Assembly: GCF_013389595.1 (NCBI RefSeq)
Contig: NZ_CP058306.1
Span: forward strand, 3,472,001 to 3,536,000
DNA: 64,000 nucleotides
Direction of reading: 5' to 3'
Origin: Flavobacterium sp. I3-2
Lineage (GTDB): Bacteria; Bacteroidota; Bacteroidia; Flavobacteriales; Flavobacteriaceae
Shown here: piece after piece, positions 1-8,079 of the stretch
Numbering within the stretch: the first letter of the stretch is position 1
Layout of the letters: each line of letters opens with the position of its first letter
Position numbers and translations under genes: made by a program
The notes under the pieces: model-generated
Told to the model about the DNA's origin: nothing
The model's input: only the letters and a program-made list of their open reading frames with translations
The model's database searches: none

Positions 1-4
1 TAAA

Positions 5-36
5 AATGTAGAGGCATATTGAGCCTCTACATTATA
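5..36 (-). terminator. Terminator of the efflux operon
   Basis: A perfect 11-bp inverted repeat (5-15 with 22-32) lies just past the stop codon of the TolC-like gene. Read on the minus strand, the stem is followed by a run of T. It closes the three-gene RND operon. Confidence 0.75.
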
Positions 37-46
37 TTGTTAATGA

Positions 47-1345
47 CTACTGTTTTATTTGTCCGATGGCTTTGTGATAAACAGCTTCAGCAATTTTGTA
101 TCTTACTTTTGCATCAAGCATACTGCTATACGCACGCTGCCAAAGTGTTTCTGCTATTAATACATCTTCTCCAGTGATAGTTCCTGCTTGAAAACGATCA
201 TTACTTAATTTTAGATTTTCATCAGCTTCAATTAGTGAAGCCTGCATTAAATCTATATTGTTTGCCTGCAGTTGAAGGTTAAGTGTTGCTTGTTCTATCT
301 CCACATTAATCTGGCTTTGAAGTTCTCTCAATCCATATTCTGCCGAACGTATGTTAGCTTCCTGTTGCTTTACTTTCTCTCGCTTACTTCCCCAATCGAA
401 TACGGGAATCTTTACGCTTAACATTCCGAAATAAGTAAGCATACTGTTTTTGGTTGGATCTCCAAAATTAATACCTTCTTTTCCAAAGGCAGCCATTCCG
501 TTAAGTGATAAGCCAACTGTCGGTTTTAGATCGGCTCTGAGCATATTCTTTGTAAGTTCACTCATTTTTATGGCACTTGTGGCTAAGTCTACTTCAGGAC
601 GATTTACTTGTACGCTTTGTAACATCTCATAGTTTCTAAATTCATCATCACTCAATGAACCAACTACATCAATATCCGTTTGTTCTTCTATTCCAGTTAA
701 CTGGATTAATCTTTTTTTGGCTAATATTAGTTTGTTCTCAGCCGCCTGTAATCGAGCTTCATTTTCATTTTGAAGTACTTTTGCCCGAAGCACATCATTT
801 TTATAAATAATACCTGCCTGGAATTGATTATTTAAAAAAGTATAATGGGAAGCTAACTGTCTTTTAACTTGTTTCTCCATTTTTATTTCTTCTTTAGCCT
901 GTACTACAATCCAATAGGCAGTTTCGGTAGCTAACAACACATCGTCTTCGACCAATCTCTGCTGAGCATTGCTCATCTCTATATTGGTTTCCGCCATTTG
1001 TTTACCGTACTTAATCTTTCCTCCTGTATAAATAGGCTGAGTAACGCTTACCATCGGGGCGAAACCGTACTCAGGAAGCATGGAATTTAATGGCTCACCA
1101 AAGTAAAATGCAGTTGCAGAAGCATCTATTTTGGGTCTTGCCGTCGCGTCTGATATTTGTTTCTCAGATCTGGAAGCAGTAACATCTTCTTTGGCTTTAC
1201 TAATCCTGTAATTGTTTTTCAGGGTTAGTTCTTTACTTTCTGCAAGAGTTAATTGCTGTTGGGCAAACAGGTTATCTGTTCCCTGTAAAACAGCAAAAGC
1301 AAATACAAAAGCTTTTACGAATATTTTATATTTTCTTTGTAACAT
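47..1345 (-). CDS. TolC-family outer membrane efflux protein
   Basis: Outer membrane channel of a tripartite efflux pump. The 432-residue length fits the family. The N-terminus is a signal peptide ending near residue 28 (hydrophobic FVFAFAVLQ, then LFAQ). The rest shows the two long alpha-helical coiled repeats typical of OEP proteins, rich in Gln, Ala and Glu, with the pattern LAESKELTLKNNYRI near the mature N-terminus. It is the last gene of the minus-strand operon adaptor-permease-channel, 17 bp after the permease. It should dock on the periplasmic adaptor encoded at 4483-5553. The substrate cannot be read from this protein; the shared promoter suggests metal-related control. Confidence 0.93.
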   Translation of the reverse strand: MLQRKYKIFVKAFVFAFAVLQGTDNLFAQQQLTLAESKELTLKNNYRISKAKEDVTASRSEKQISDATARPKIDASATAFYFGEPLNSMLPEYGFAPMVSVTQPIYTGGKIKYGKQMAETNIEMSNAQQRLVEDDVLLATETAYWIVVQAKEEIKMEKQVKRQLASHYTFLNNQFQAGIIYKNDVLRAKVLQNENEARLQAAENKLILAKKRLIQLTGIEEQTDIDVVGSLSDDEFRNYEMLQSVQVNRPEVDLATSAIKMSELTKNMLRADLKPTVGLSLNGMAAFGKEGINFGDPTKNSMLTYFGMLSVKIPVFDWGSKREKVKQQEANIRSAEYGLRELQSQINVEIEQATLNLQLQANNIDLMQASLIEADENLKLSNDRFQAGTITGEDVLIAETLWQRAYSSMLDAKVRYKIAEAVYHKAIGQIKQ

Positions 1346-1362
1346 GATTTATTTTTTTTCAA

Positions 1363-4300
1363 TTAACTTTCGTGATGAAAATCATATTTCTCGTGTATAC
1401 CTTTATTCAAGGGTTTCTTTGACGGTTTTACGAATCTGCTATACAATACCGGAACTATAAATAAGGTAGTAACCATAGAGACTAAAATACCTATTGATAT
1501 TGTACTCGAGATTGGACCCCACTCAGGAGAACCACTCGACATTAGCGGGATCAATCCAATAGCTGCTGCCATAGAAGTAAGAAAAATGGGTCTCATTCTT
1601 CGCTTAGCCGCTAATAGAGCTGCCTCTTTAATCGTGTGTCCATGATCACGCACCAATTCATCAGCGTAGTCTACAAGGATAATTCCGTTTCGAACTACAA
1701 TACCCAATAAGGCTGTAATACCGATAATTGCCATAAAACCAAATTCATAACCTGTAAGAAATAATCCCAGCATCGCTCCAAGTAAACTCAATGGGAATGA
1801 TGCCAGTACAATGAACACTTTGCCCACTCGTTTGAATTGGAATAGCAGAACTAAGAATATCAACACGAAACTTATCATAAAAGCTTTTCCCATTTTAGGA
1901 CCGCTTTCCAGACCATCTTCATACTCTCCTCCATAGGCAATTTTAACTCCTTTAGGTAGTTCTAAGCTATCGATTTTCGGTTGTGCCTCGGCGAACACTT
2001 CAGCAGGTTTTCTACCCAATTGTGCTTCAGAAGAAACAGTTAATGTTCGCAATCCGTTACGGTGTACAATAGCTCCCGTATGCCATGAAGGTTGTAAATC
2101 CACTACTTGTTTTAAAGGTACTTTAGCTCCAAATGATGAGGTGATGTACATATTTCCCAAAGCATCCAGATCTTGCCTGTCAGCTTCGTCCGTACGCAAT
2201 AGTATATCTATGGCTTTGTTACCTTCCCACATTTGTGATATAGGAAAACCTTTTATTTTAGCACCTAAAGCCTGTGCAATCTGTGCTTTGGTAACACCTA
2301 ATCGTAAAGCGACATCTTCTTTTACTACAGCCTTAAGGCCTACATAATCATCCTGATAATCTGTACGTACCCAGTTTGCTCCTTTTGTGTTTTCTAGTAT
2401 TGTAGCTACTTCTTTGGCTACTTTTTTCTGTTGCGTAATATCTTTACCAATCACACGGATCTCAATCGGAGCAGGCTGTTGTTTTTTACTTAACTGTCTA
2501 ACGCGGACATATCCATTTGGCAGGAAATTATTGAATTTTTGAACATATTCATCTATCATTTCATTTGTGGCATCATTACTTTCTGTATTGATAAATATTT
2601 GCGCAAAATTTTCTCGCGGGTTTTCCGGTGAATATGTTGAATAAAATCGTGGTGAACTTGTACCAATAAAACTTGCTGTGGTAACAATACGCTTGTCTCC
2701 TGCGATTTCCTTTTCAATCTTTTTAACTGCCGCTTCTGTTTCGTGAATATTTGTACCGTTGTCCATCCACAATTCAAGATTAAACTGATTTCTTTCCACA
2801 ATTGGGAAAAACTCGGTTTTCACTTGGCTTCCTACTACAAATGAAAGGAAGAAAATCGCCAGACCTGCAAACAAAGTCGTTTTCTGATATTTCATACAGA
2901 ACTCTATAGCTCTGTCGAAACCATCCTGCATTCTATCTAAGAAATTACGTTTTTTAGGTTTTTGTGTATCATGGTTTTTCAATCCTTTTTTAAGGAAATG
3001 ATAACACATATATGGTGTAAGAAACAACGCGACTAAGAATGAAACTGCCAAGGCTATGCTAACCGTAATTGGTATCCATTGTACGAACTCTCGTGTCATT
3101 CCTGTTAGTGTAAATGCTAATGGTAAGAATGATAGAACAATAGTAAGTGTCGCAGTGAATATCGGAACCATAAGCTGTGTTGCACTTTGCCAGGCAGCAG
3201 TCCATGACGGTACTTTTTCATCTACTTTTTCTATATAATTGTCTACGACAATTATGGCATCATCGACGACCATTCCAAGTACAATAATCAATGCAGCTAA
3301 ACTAACCTGGTGCATTTCTACACCTATCATATTCAGAATGGCAAATGTCGCCAAAATGGTTACAGGTGCCGCAATAGCAGAAATCGTAGCTACTCTAAAC
3401 GGAAGCAAAATCATTACCACCAGAATAACGGCTCCAATGGCAATTGCAAACTCAATAAAGAAATGCCCTAAGTTCATATCTACTACAGCAGGCTGATCTA
3501 CAATGGTATTGACCTGTACATCTGCAGGTAAAACTTCTTTTACTTCTGTTACTTTTTGGGTCAATGCTTTACCTAAGTCAACAATATTCTGACCAGGTTG
3601 CATTTCTACAGTAAGCATCATTACATCATTACCAGCTACAGTAATTTTACTTTTTAGGTCTTCATATCTTCGTTCTATTTTGGCAATATCTTGCAAACGG
3701 ATATTACCACCTTGAGGAGAACTATATACAATCAGATTACCGATTTCATTTTCATTTTGGTACTGAGCATCTGTAAAAATCAATAAGCGATTTTTGTCAA
3801 TTTCAATATCTCCACTTGGGATCGTAACATTCTGCTGGCTCAATGTGGAAGCAATTTCATTGATGCCAAAACCATATTGTTTTAATACATCTTCACGAAG
3901 TGTGACATATATCTGTTGCTTCTGACCTCCGTAACGTTTTATTTTTGAAACTTGAGGAATCGTTTTAATACCGTCTTCCAATTCATCCAGATAATTTTCC
4001 AATTCGGCATATGTACGTCCTGGTGCAGACACAGCAATCATCTGAACCACCACGTCACCAAAATCACTGTTCACATACGGCCCTTGTACGCCTCGCGGAA
4101 GTATCAAAGGCATATTGGCATCTAAACCGTGCTGTAAAGTATTCCAGAATTTTTTAGTATCCTTGACATAGTCCTGTAATTCAACTGTGATTACAACCTG
4201 TCCAGGTTTACTTTCTGAATGTGTTTTTTCCTTCTTTATTTCTTCAAAACCGAACAGATATTGTTCCAGTTTATCCGTTACTTCTTTCTCCATCTGTTCT

Positions 4301-4479
4301 TCGTCACTTCCTGGATAAAAAGCAACGACAAGCCCTTGTCTAACTGTTATACGCGGGTCTTCACTCCTTGGCATTGTCAATAATGAAATCAAACCTGCAA
4401 GCACCATGATAACGGTAATCGCTATCGGTACCTGTGGATATTTCATTGCCGCCTCAACGAGGTTTATCTTTTTTTTCAT
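1363..4479 (-). CDS. RND efflux pump inner membrane permease (AcrB/HAE-like)
   Basis: Proton-driven inner membrane pump of the resistance-nodulation-division superfamily. The 1038-residue length is standard, with TM1 at about residues 13-33, two large periplasmic loops and two blocks of TM helices. The acidic proton-relay pair is present in TM4 (GMVVDDAIIVVDN, about residue 405). At the TM10 position where AcrB has Lys, this protein reads VVRNGIILVD, so Arg replaces Lys. The gene lies between adaptor and channel with gaps of 3 and 17 bp, so the three are surely co-transcribed. It lacks the TM4 Met/Glu pattern I would require to call it a CusA/CzcA metal pump. The promoter points to metal-linked expression, but the substrate is open. 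Confidence 0.95.
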   Translation of the reverse strand: MKKKINLVEAAMKYPQVPIAITVIMVLAGLISLLTMPRSEDPRITVRQGLVVAFYPGSDEEQMEKEVTDKLEQYLFGFEEIKKEKTHSESKPGQVVITVELQDYVKDTKKFWNTLQHGLDANMPLILPRGVQGPYVNSDFGDVVVQMIAVSAPGRTYAELENYLDELEDGIKTIPQVSKIKRYGGQKQQIYVTLREDVLKQYGFGINEIASTLSQQNVTIPSGDIEIDKNRLLIFTDAQYQNENEIGNLIVYSSPQGGNIRLQDIAKIERRYEDLKSKITVAGNDVMMLTVEMQPGQNIVDLGKALTQKVTEVKEVLPADVQVNTIVDQPAVVDMNLGHFFIEFAIAIGAVILVVMILLPFRVATISAIAAPVTILATFAILNMIGVEMHQVSLAALIIVLGMVVDDAIIVVDNYIEKVDEKVPSWTAAWQSATQLMVPIFTATLTIVLSFLPLAFTLTGMTREFVQWIPITVSIALAVSFLVALFLTPYMCYHFLKKGLKNHDTQKPKKRNFLDRMQDGFDRAIEFCMKYQKTTLFAGLAIFFLSFVVGSQVKTEFFPIVERNQFNLELWMDNGTNIHETEAAVKKIEKEIAGDKRIVTTASFIGTSSPRFYSTYSPENPRENFAQIFINTESNDATNEMIDEYVQKFNNFLPNGYVRVRQLSKKQQPAPIEIRVIGKDITQQKKVAKEVATILENTKGANWVRTDYQDDYVGLKAVVKEDVALRLGVTKAQIAQALGAKIKGFPISQMWEGNKAIDILLRTDEADRQDLDALGNMYITSSFGAKVPLKQVVDLQPSWHTGAIVHRNGLRTLTVSSEAQLGRKPAEVFAEAQPKIDSLELPKGVKIAYGGEYEDGLESGPKMGKAFMISFVLIFLVLLFQFKRVGKVFIVLASFPLSLLGAMLGLFLTGYEFGFMAIIGITALLGIVVRNGIILVDYADELVRDHGHTIKEAALLAAKRRMRPIFLTSMAAAIGLIPLMSSGSPEWGPISSTISIGILVSMVTTLFIVPVLYSRFVKPSKKPLNKGIHEKYDFHHES

Positions 4480-4482
4480 AAA

Positions 4483-5553
4483 TTATTCTGTTTTTGAAGC
4501 AGTTGTATTTACTGAAGCTGTTTCGGTTTTTACTTTTTGTCCGTCCTTTACATTATTTTGCCCGGCAAGGATAATAGTTTGATTTTCATCAAGTCCGTTG
4601 GTTATTATAACCTCATCGCCTGCAATTTTACCAACAGTAACCCTTGTCAGTTTTGCATTGCTATTTTTGTCTATCACATACACGTGAGGGATTTTATCAA
4701 CATTGTTTATGATAGCTGTAAGTGGTACACGCACTTGTTTAACTTTAGCCGGAATACCTGCAAATATTTCGCTAATCATCCCAGGCATTAAAACACCTTT
4801 TGAATTGTCAAGACGTACTTTTAAAGTATATGCTTTGGAAATTTCATCAGCCACAGGATTGATAATTGTAATTTTACCGGTGAAATTTTGTTGCAGTGTA
4901 GGTATGTTTACTTCTACCTGCATACCTTGTTTGAAGTTTCCTATTTCGCTTTCAGGTACTGAGAATTGAGCGTATACAAGATCTGTTTTAACAATTGTAA
5001 AAGCCGGTACTCCTGGTGCTGCCATACCTCCGATTTCAGCTGATTTAACTGTAATTATTCCATTAGTAGGCGACATTAAACGGCTGTCGGCAATACGCTT
5101 TTTATTAATTTTTTTATTTGCCTGTGCCTGTGCAACTTTAGTTTTGATATCGATGTAATCTTTTTCAGGAAAACTTCCTTTTTTATACAATTCATCAAAC
5201 CTTCTGAATGCATCCTCGCTCTGTTCTAATGTAGCATTGGCTATTTGCAAGGCCGCTTCATATTCTGTAGCATCTATACTTGCTAAAAACTGTCCTTTAC
5301 TAACTTTTTGACCTTCATTGACACTCACATTATTGATTGTTCCGGGAACAGCGAAGCTCACGGTGGTCATATTATCTGGAACGATGGAACCTGAATAAAC
5401 AACAGATTCTTCTGTTTCTGAACTTTGGATCGTACCTACTGTTACAACCGGAGGCTCATCTTTTAATTGTTTTTCTTCTTTTTGTTTACAACTCTGTATC
5501 AAACCTATCCCTATTAGGAAAAGGAATAGTAAACCTATTTTACCTGTTTTCAT
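4483..5553 (-). CDS. RND periplasmic adaptor (membrane fusion protein), lipoprotein
   Basis: Periplasmic adaptor joining the RND permease to the TolC-like channel. The 356 residues start with a lipoprotein signal (hydrophobic stretch, then LIQSC, Cys22), so it is probably anchored in a membrane by lipid. Then follow a barrel-sandwich half (GQKVSKGQFLASID), a helical hairpin (residues about 95-145, with KKGSFPEKDYIDIKTK) and a beta-barrel and membrane-proximal domain. It is the first gene of the operon. Its upstream region carries one of the seven shared promoters described at 5597-5667. Confidence 0.94.
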   Translation of the reverse strand: MKTGKIGLLFLFLIGIGLIQSCKQKEEKQLKDEPPVVTVGTIQSSETEESVVYSGSIVPDNMTTVSFAVPGTINNVSVNEGQKVSKGQFLASIDATEYEAALQIANATLEQSEDAFRRFDELYKKGSFPEKDYIDIKTKVAQAQANKKINKKRIADSRLMSPTNGIITVKSAEIGGMAAPGVPAFTIVKTDLVYAQFSVPESEIGNFKQGMQVEVNIPTLQQNFTGKITIINPVADEISKAYTLKVRLDNSKGVLMPGMISEIFAGIPAKVKQVRVPLTAIINNVDKIPHVYVIDKNSNAKLTRVTVGKIAGDEVIITNGLDENQTIILAGQNNVKDGQKVKTETASVNTTASKTE

Positions 5554-5596
5554 CTTTACATTTATTTTGTTACGTTTATTTTAACTTTAGATTTCA

Positions 5597-5667
5597 GGGA
5601 CAAAGGTCGGTTTACAACATACAAACAGCTATACGAAATGACCGCTAAAAGTTGTGAAATTTACTTT
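5597..5667 (-). promoter_or_regulatory. Regulon promoter of the RND efflux operon
   Basis: On the plus strand CAAAGGTC (5601-5608) is the complement of a GAnnTTTG -7 element. Box 2 (5631, ATACGAAATGAC) and box 1 (5652, TTGTGAAATTTA) lie 21 bp apart at the same distances from the -7 element as at six other promoters in the window. The implied start site is about 40 nt upstream of the adaptor gene. Confidence 0.6.
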
Positions 5668-5695
5668 TCATAAGGTGTAATAATTGACATAAAAC

Positions 5696-5725
5696 GAAGA
5701 GCTACTGAATGATCAGTAGCTCTTC
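5696..5725 (-). terminator. Terminator after the AraC/HMA regulator
   Basis: Perfect 13-bp stem (5696-5708 with 5713-5725) and a 4-nt loop, 52 bp past the regulator stop at 5777. On the minus strand it is followed by GTTTTATG. It separates the regulator transcript from the efflux operon promoter. Confidence 0.65.
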
Positions 5726-5776
5726 ACAGTTACATTTAACTTAAATAACAGGACGTGAATAATTCAGTCTTTTGAT

Positions 5777-6340
5777 TTAAAGAATCAAAGTTTGATTATC
5801 CCTATCCTTTAGCTGTTTAAAATAGCTTGATGTAAAGCCTGTATGCTTTTTCAATTGATTGGAAAGGTATGCCTGACTACTATAACCTAATACATTAGCA
5901 ATCTCGGTCAAAGACATTTCTGTATTCATCAAAAGTTCTTTTACTTTTTCAATCTTACAGTGAATAATGTACTTTTCAAGTGTTATTCCTTCTTCTGAAG
6001 AAAACAATGCACTCAGTGTATCGTAATTCTTGTTTAACTTATTACTTATAAGAGCTGTAAATTTTGTAGGTATTCCACTTTCCAATTGCATATTAATACC
6101 ATTATCAACCAACTCTTTAATATTGTTTATTGCTTTTTGGTTTTTATTATACATTAATTCAAAGCCATTACTTTTCAGCATCGCTTCGATTTCTCCCAGT
6201 TTTTGCGAAAAAGCTACTGTATCTTTTATTATCGCTTCTCCTAGTTTTACATCCACTACTTCAAAACCCAAAATAGTTAACTCTTTTTCAAGAACATACA
6301 TACATCTATTGCACACCATTCCTTTTATTAACAGTGTCAT
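5777..6340 (-). CDS. AraC-family regulator with N-terminal heavy-metal-associated domain
   Basis: Probable metal-sensing transcription activator. Residues 1-65 resemble an HMA fold with the ligand motif GMVCNRC (Cys10, Cys13). Residues about 85-183 carry the AraC double helix-turn-helix, with EKVKELLMNTEMSLTEIANV and GYSSQAYLSNQLKKHTGFT. A longer frame starts at 6367. I prefer the ATG at 6340, because it matches the paralogue at 21209-21772 (both begin just before the CNRC motif) and because the inferred transcription start near 6360 would exclude the longer form. The gene's own promoter carries the regulon boxes, so autoregulation is likely. The ligand could be copper or another soft metal; the sequence does not decide. 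Confidence 0.85.
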   Translation of the reverse strand: MTLLIKGMVCNRCMYVLEKELTILGFEVVDVKLGEAIIKDTVAFSQKLGEIEAMLKSNGFELMYNKNQKAINNIKELVDNGINMQLESGIPTKFTALISNKLNKNYDTLSALFSSEEGITLEKYIIHCKIEKVKELLMNTEMSLTEIANVLGYSSQAYLSNQLKKHTGFTSSYFKQLKDRDNQTLIL

Positions 6341-6360
6341 AAGCTCTATATTATATTTAA

Positions 6361-6431
6361 AAAACAAAATTCAGCATTTACTAAAAATAAGACTTTATGA
6401 TATTTCGGTTTTCTTTTGTGATATTTTAAGA
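6361..6431 (-). promoter_or_regulatory. Regulon promoter of the AraC/HMA regulator (autoregulatory)
   Basis: CAAAATTC (6365-6372, minus-strand GAATTTTG) is the -7 element. Box 2 TTATGATATTTC (6395) and box 1 TTGTGATATTTT (6416) are 21 bp apart, with the spacing seen at the other regulon promoters. The two boxes match each other in 10 of 12 positions. Confidence 0.65.
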
Positions 6432-6533
6432 AAGTATATTCAACAACATTAAATATCATAAACTAATCAAGGAAAAGTATATATCCAGTACCATTAATCA
6501 TAACGAATTTTGTAATAGACAATATCCATTAAA

Positions 6534-6800
6534 ATGAATAGTAAAGAAATAAACGAACATCCAGTTTTAGATATATTGAAAGATTATAACGCAGGTAAAA
6601 CCGGTCTGGAACTTTTTGAGAAATATGGTATATATGGTACAAATATTTTTGAATTGAAATCAAAATATAAGGATTTAAGATCCGATATCCTTTTAGAATT
6701 GGTAAATTTAAACGACGAAAATAGCCGATTAAAAATAATGTATGCTGACTTGTCCGTACAACACCAAAAATTAAAAGATTTGTTGCAGGAGGATTTCTAA
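6534..6800 (+). CDS. IS3-type OrfA-like small protein, orphan
   Basis: An 88-residue protein with the layout of an IS3-family transposase OrfA. An HTH-like segment (LFEKYGIYGTNIFELKSKY, compare the family's EYGIS-TFYNWKSKYG) is followed by a leucine-zipper-like tail (ENSRLKIMYADLSVQHQKL). No OrfB with a DDE integrase core follows, and I see no terminal inverted repeats. It is therefore either a remnant of an insertion sequence or a stand-alone DNA-binding protein. It is divergent from the AraC/HMA regulator, with an AT-rich spacer between them. Confidence 0.6.
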   Translation: MNSKEINEHPVLDILKDYNAGKTGLELFEKYGIYGTNIFELKSKYKDLRSDILLELVNLNDENSRLKIMYADLSVQHQKLKDLLQEDF

Positions 6801-6842
6801 AAGTACAGCGATAGAATAATAGTAACTTAATAATATTATGAT

Positions 6843-7154
6843 ATGACAAATGTAATGTACAAATATGCCACAGTGTTGGTAGCGATTGAAAATCTTCGCA
6901 AGGAAGGTTACGATGTAGATTTTAATCTTGAAGACAACTGCTTAATTTGTGGCAACAATAAATATACTATTGATGACTTTGAAATTGAGCAAGTCTACCG
7001 ATATGAGGGAGATAGCAACCCCAGTGATGAATCTACTGTTTATGGAATAGCCTCAAAAGATGGCTTAAAGGGAATTTTGGTCACTGCTTACGGTGCTTAT
7101 ACAGATGGAATGAGTGCTGCGATGCTTAGGAAATTATCGCTTAAAAATGAGTAG
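6843..7154 (+). CDS. Conserved hypothetical protein
   Basis: A 103-residue soluble protein without a signal peptide or membrane segment. The pattern, with NLRKEGYDVDFNLEDNCL near the N-terminus, DFEIEQVYRYEG in the middle and KGILVTAYGAYTDGMS near the end, resembles a small Bacteroidetes family that databases often label 'phosphoribosylpyrophosphate synthetase'. No PRPP synthetase motif is visible, so that label should not be trusted. It follows the OrfA-like gene by 42 bp and ends before a strong bidirectional terminator. Function unknown. Confidence 0.75.
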   Translation: MTNVMYKYATVLVAIENLRKEGYDVDFNLEDNCLICGNNKYTIDDFEIEQVYRYEGDSNPSDESTVYGIASKDGLKGILVTAYGAYTDGMSAAMLRKLSLKNE

Positions 7155-7266
7155 AAATTGTATTTCCATTTGATTTAAGGACCTAATAGAAAGTTATTAG
7201 AAAAAATTATGTTCTTGTTTCATAAACAATACTATTAACATAACTTTTTGATAAATGAGAAGATAA

Positions 7267-7300
7267 AAAAGCCAGGTTAAATTGTTGTAACCTGGCTTTT
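7267..7300. terminator. Bidirectional terminator
   Basis: Perfect 13-bp stem (7267-7279 with 7288-7300), A-rich on the left and T-rich on the right. It lies between two convergent genes and can serve both. Confidence 0.8.
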
Positions 7301-7321
7301 GAATATTAATATAGGGCTACA

Positions 7322-8071
7322 TTATTTGATTGTTGTTCCTCCATCTACTGGTAAATTTACCCCTGTAATGTATTTTGCTTCCTCTGATGCCAAGAATAAT
7401 GCAGCATTCGAAATATCTTCAGCCATTCCCAATTTTTTCATCGGAATAATTCCTAAAAAATAGGCTTGATAGTCTGGACTATTCAAAAATGCCTCGCTCA
7501 TAGGTGTTAAGATATAGCCCGGATTAATGGCATTTACTCTAATTCCAAAAGGTCCGAAATCCACGGCGGCTGCTCTGGTAATTGCTGAAACCCCACCTTT
7601 GGAAGCCGTATAAACTCCGGGACCTGACATTCCGGTTAAAGCGGCAATCGAAGAAATATTCACGACACTCCCACCTCTTTCTTTCAGGTGTGGTAATACA
7701 GCCTGCATCCCCAGCATCACGCTGCTTATGTTGATGTCATATGCCTTTTTCCAGGTGTCTTCGGTTTGATCTTCAAAAGGAACTGCCACTGAAATTCCAG
7801 CATTATTGATTAAAATATCCAGTTTTCCAAAAACGCTGATTGTTTCTGGAAGCACTTTTTCAAACCAGTCTTCCCGTTTTGATACGTTATGTACTAGAGC
7901 AATGGCATCACCACCATCTGATTTGATTTTTTGTACAATAGTTTCTAATTTATCTTTTTGAATATCGGTCGCTACTACTTTTGCTCCTTCTTTGGCAAAA
8001 GAATAAGCCATAGCTTCCCCCATTCCGGAAGCTGCCCCAGTTATTATTGCTACCTTATTATTTAGTCTCAT
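7322..8071 (-). CDS. SDR-family NAD(P)-dependent oxidoreductase
   Basis: Classical short-chain dehydrogenase of 249 residues. The cofactor motif is TGAASGMG near residue 11, NNAG follows near residue 89, the catalytic Ser is in NISS (about residue 140), and the catalytic YTASK is near residue 153. The C-terminal DGG motif of the family is present. It probably oxidises or reduces a secondary alcohol or ketone. It is the last gene of a three-gene operon with a KstD-like flavoprotein (8 bp upstream) and an OYE-like reductase. Together these suggest redox chemistry on a cyclic enone, steroid or terpenoid-like molecule. That pathway is inference; no transporter or ring-cleavage gene is linked. Confidence 0.92.
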   Translation of the reverse strand: MRLNNKVAIITGAASGMGEAMAYSFAKEGAKVVATDIQKDKLETIVQKIKSDGGDAIALVHNVSKREDWFEKVLPETISVFGKLDILINNAGISVAVPFEDQTEDTWKKAYDINISSVMLGMQAVLPHLKERGGSVVNISSIAALTGMSGPGVYTASKGGVSAITRAAAVDFGPFGIRVNAINPGYILTPMSEAFLNSPDYQAYFLGIIPMKKLGMAEDISNAALFLASEEAKYITGVNLPVDGGTTIK

Positions 8072-8079
8072 ATATCTTA

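Noticed and set aside
1363..4479. Calling the RND permease a CusA-type copper pump
   Set aside because: The promoter suggests metal control, but I could not identify the Met clusters and metal-binding residues of CusA with confidence.
6340..6367. Longer N-terminus for the first AraC/HMA regulator
   Set aside because: It would start upstream of the inferred transcription start and lacks a counterpart in the paralogue.
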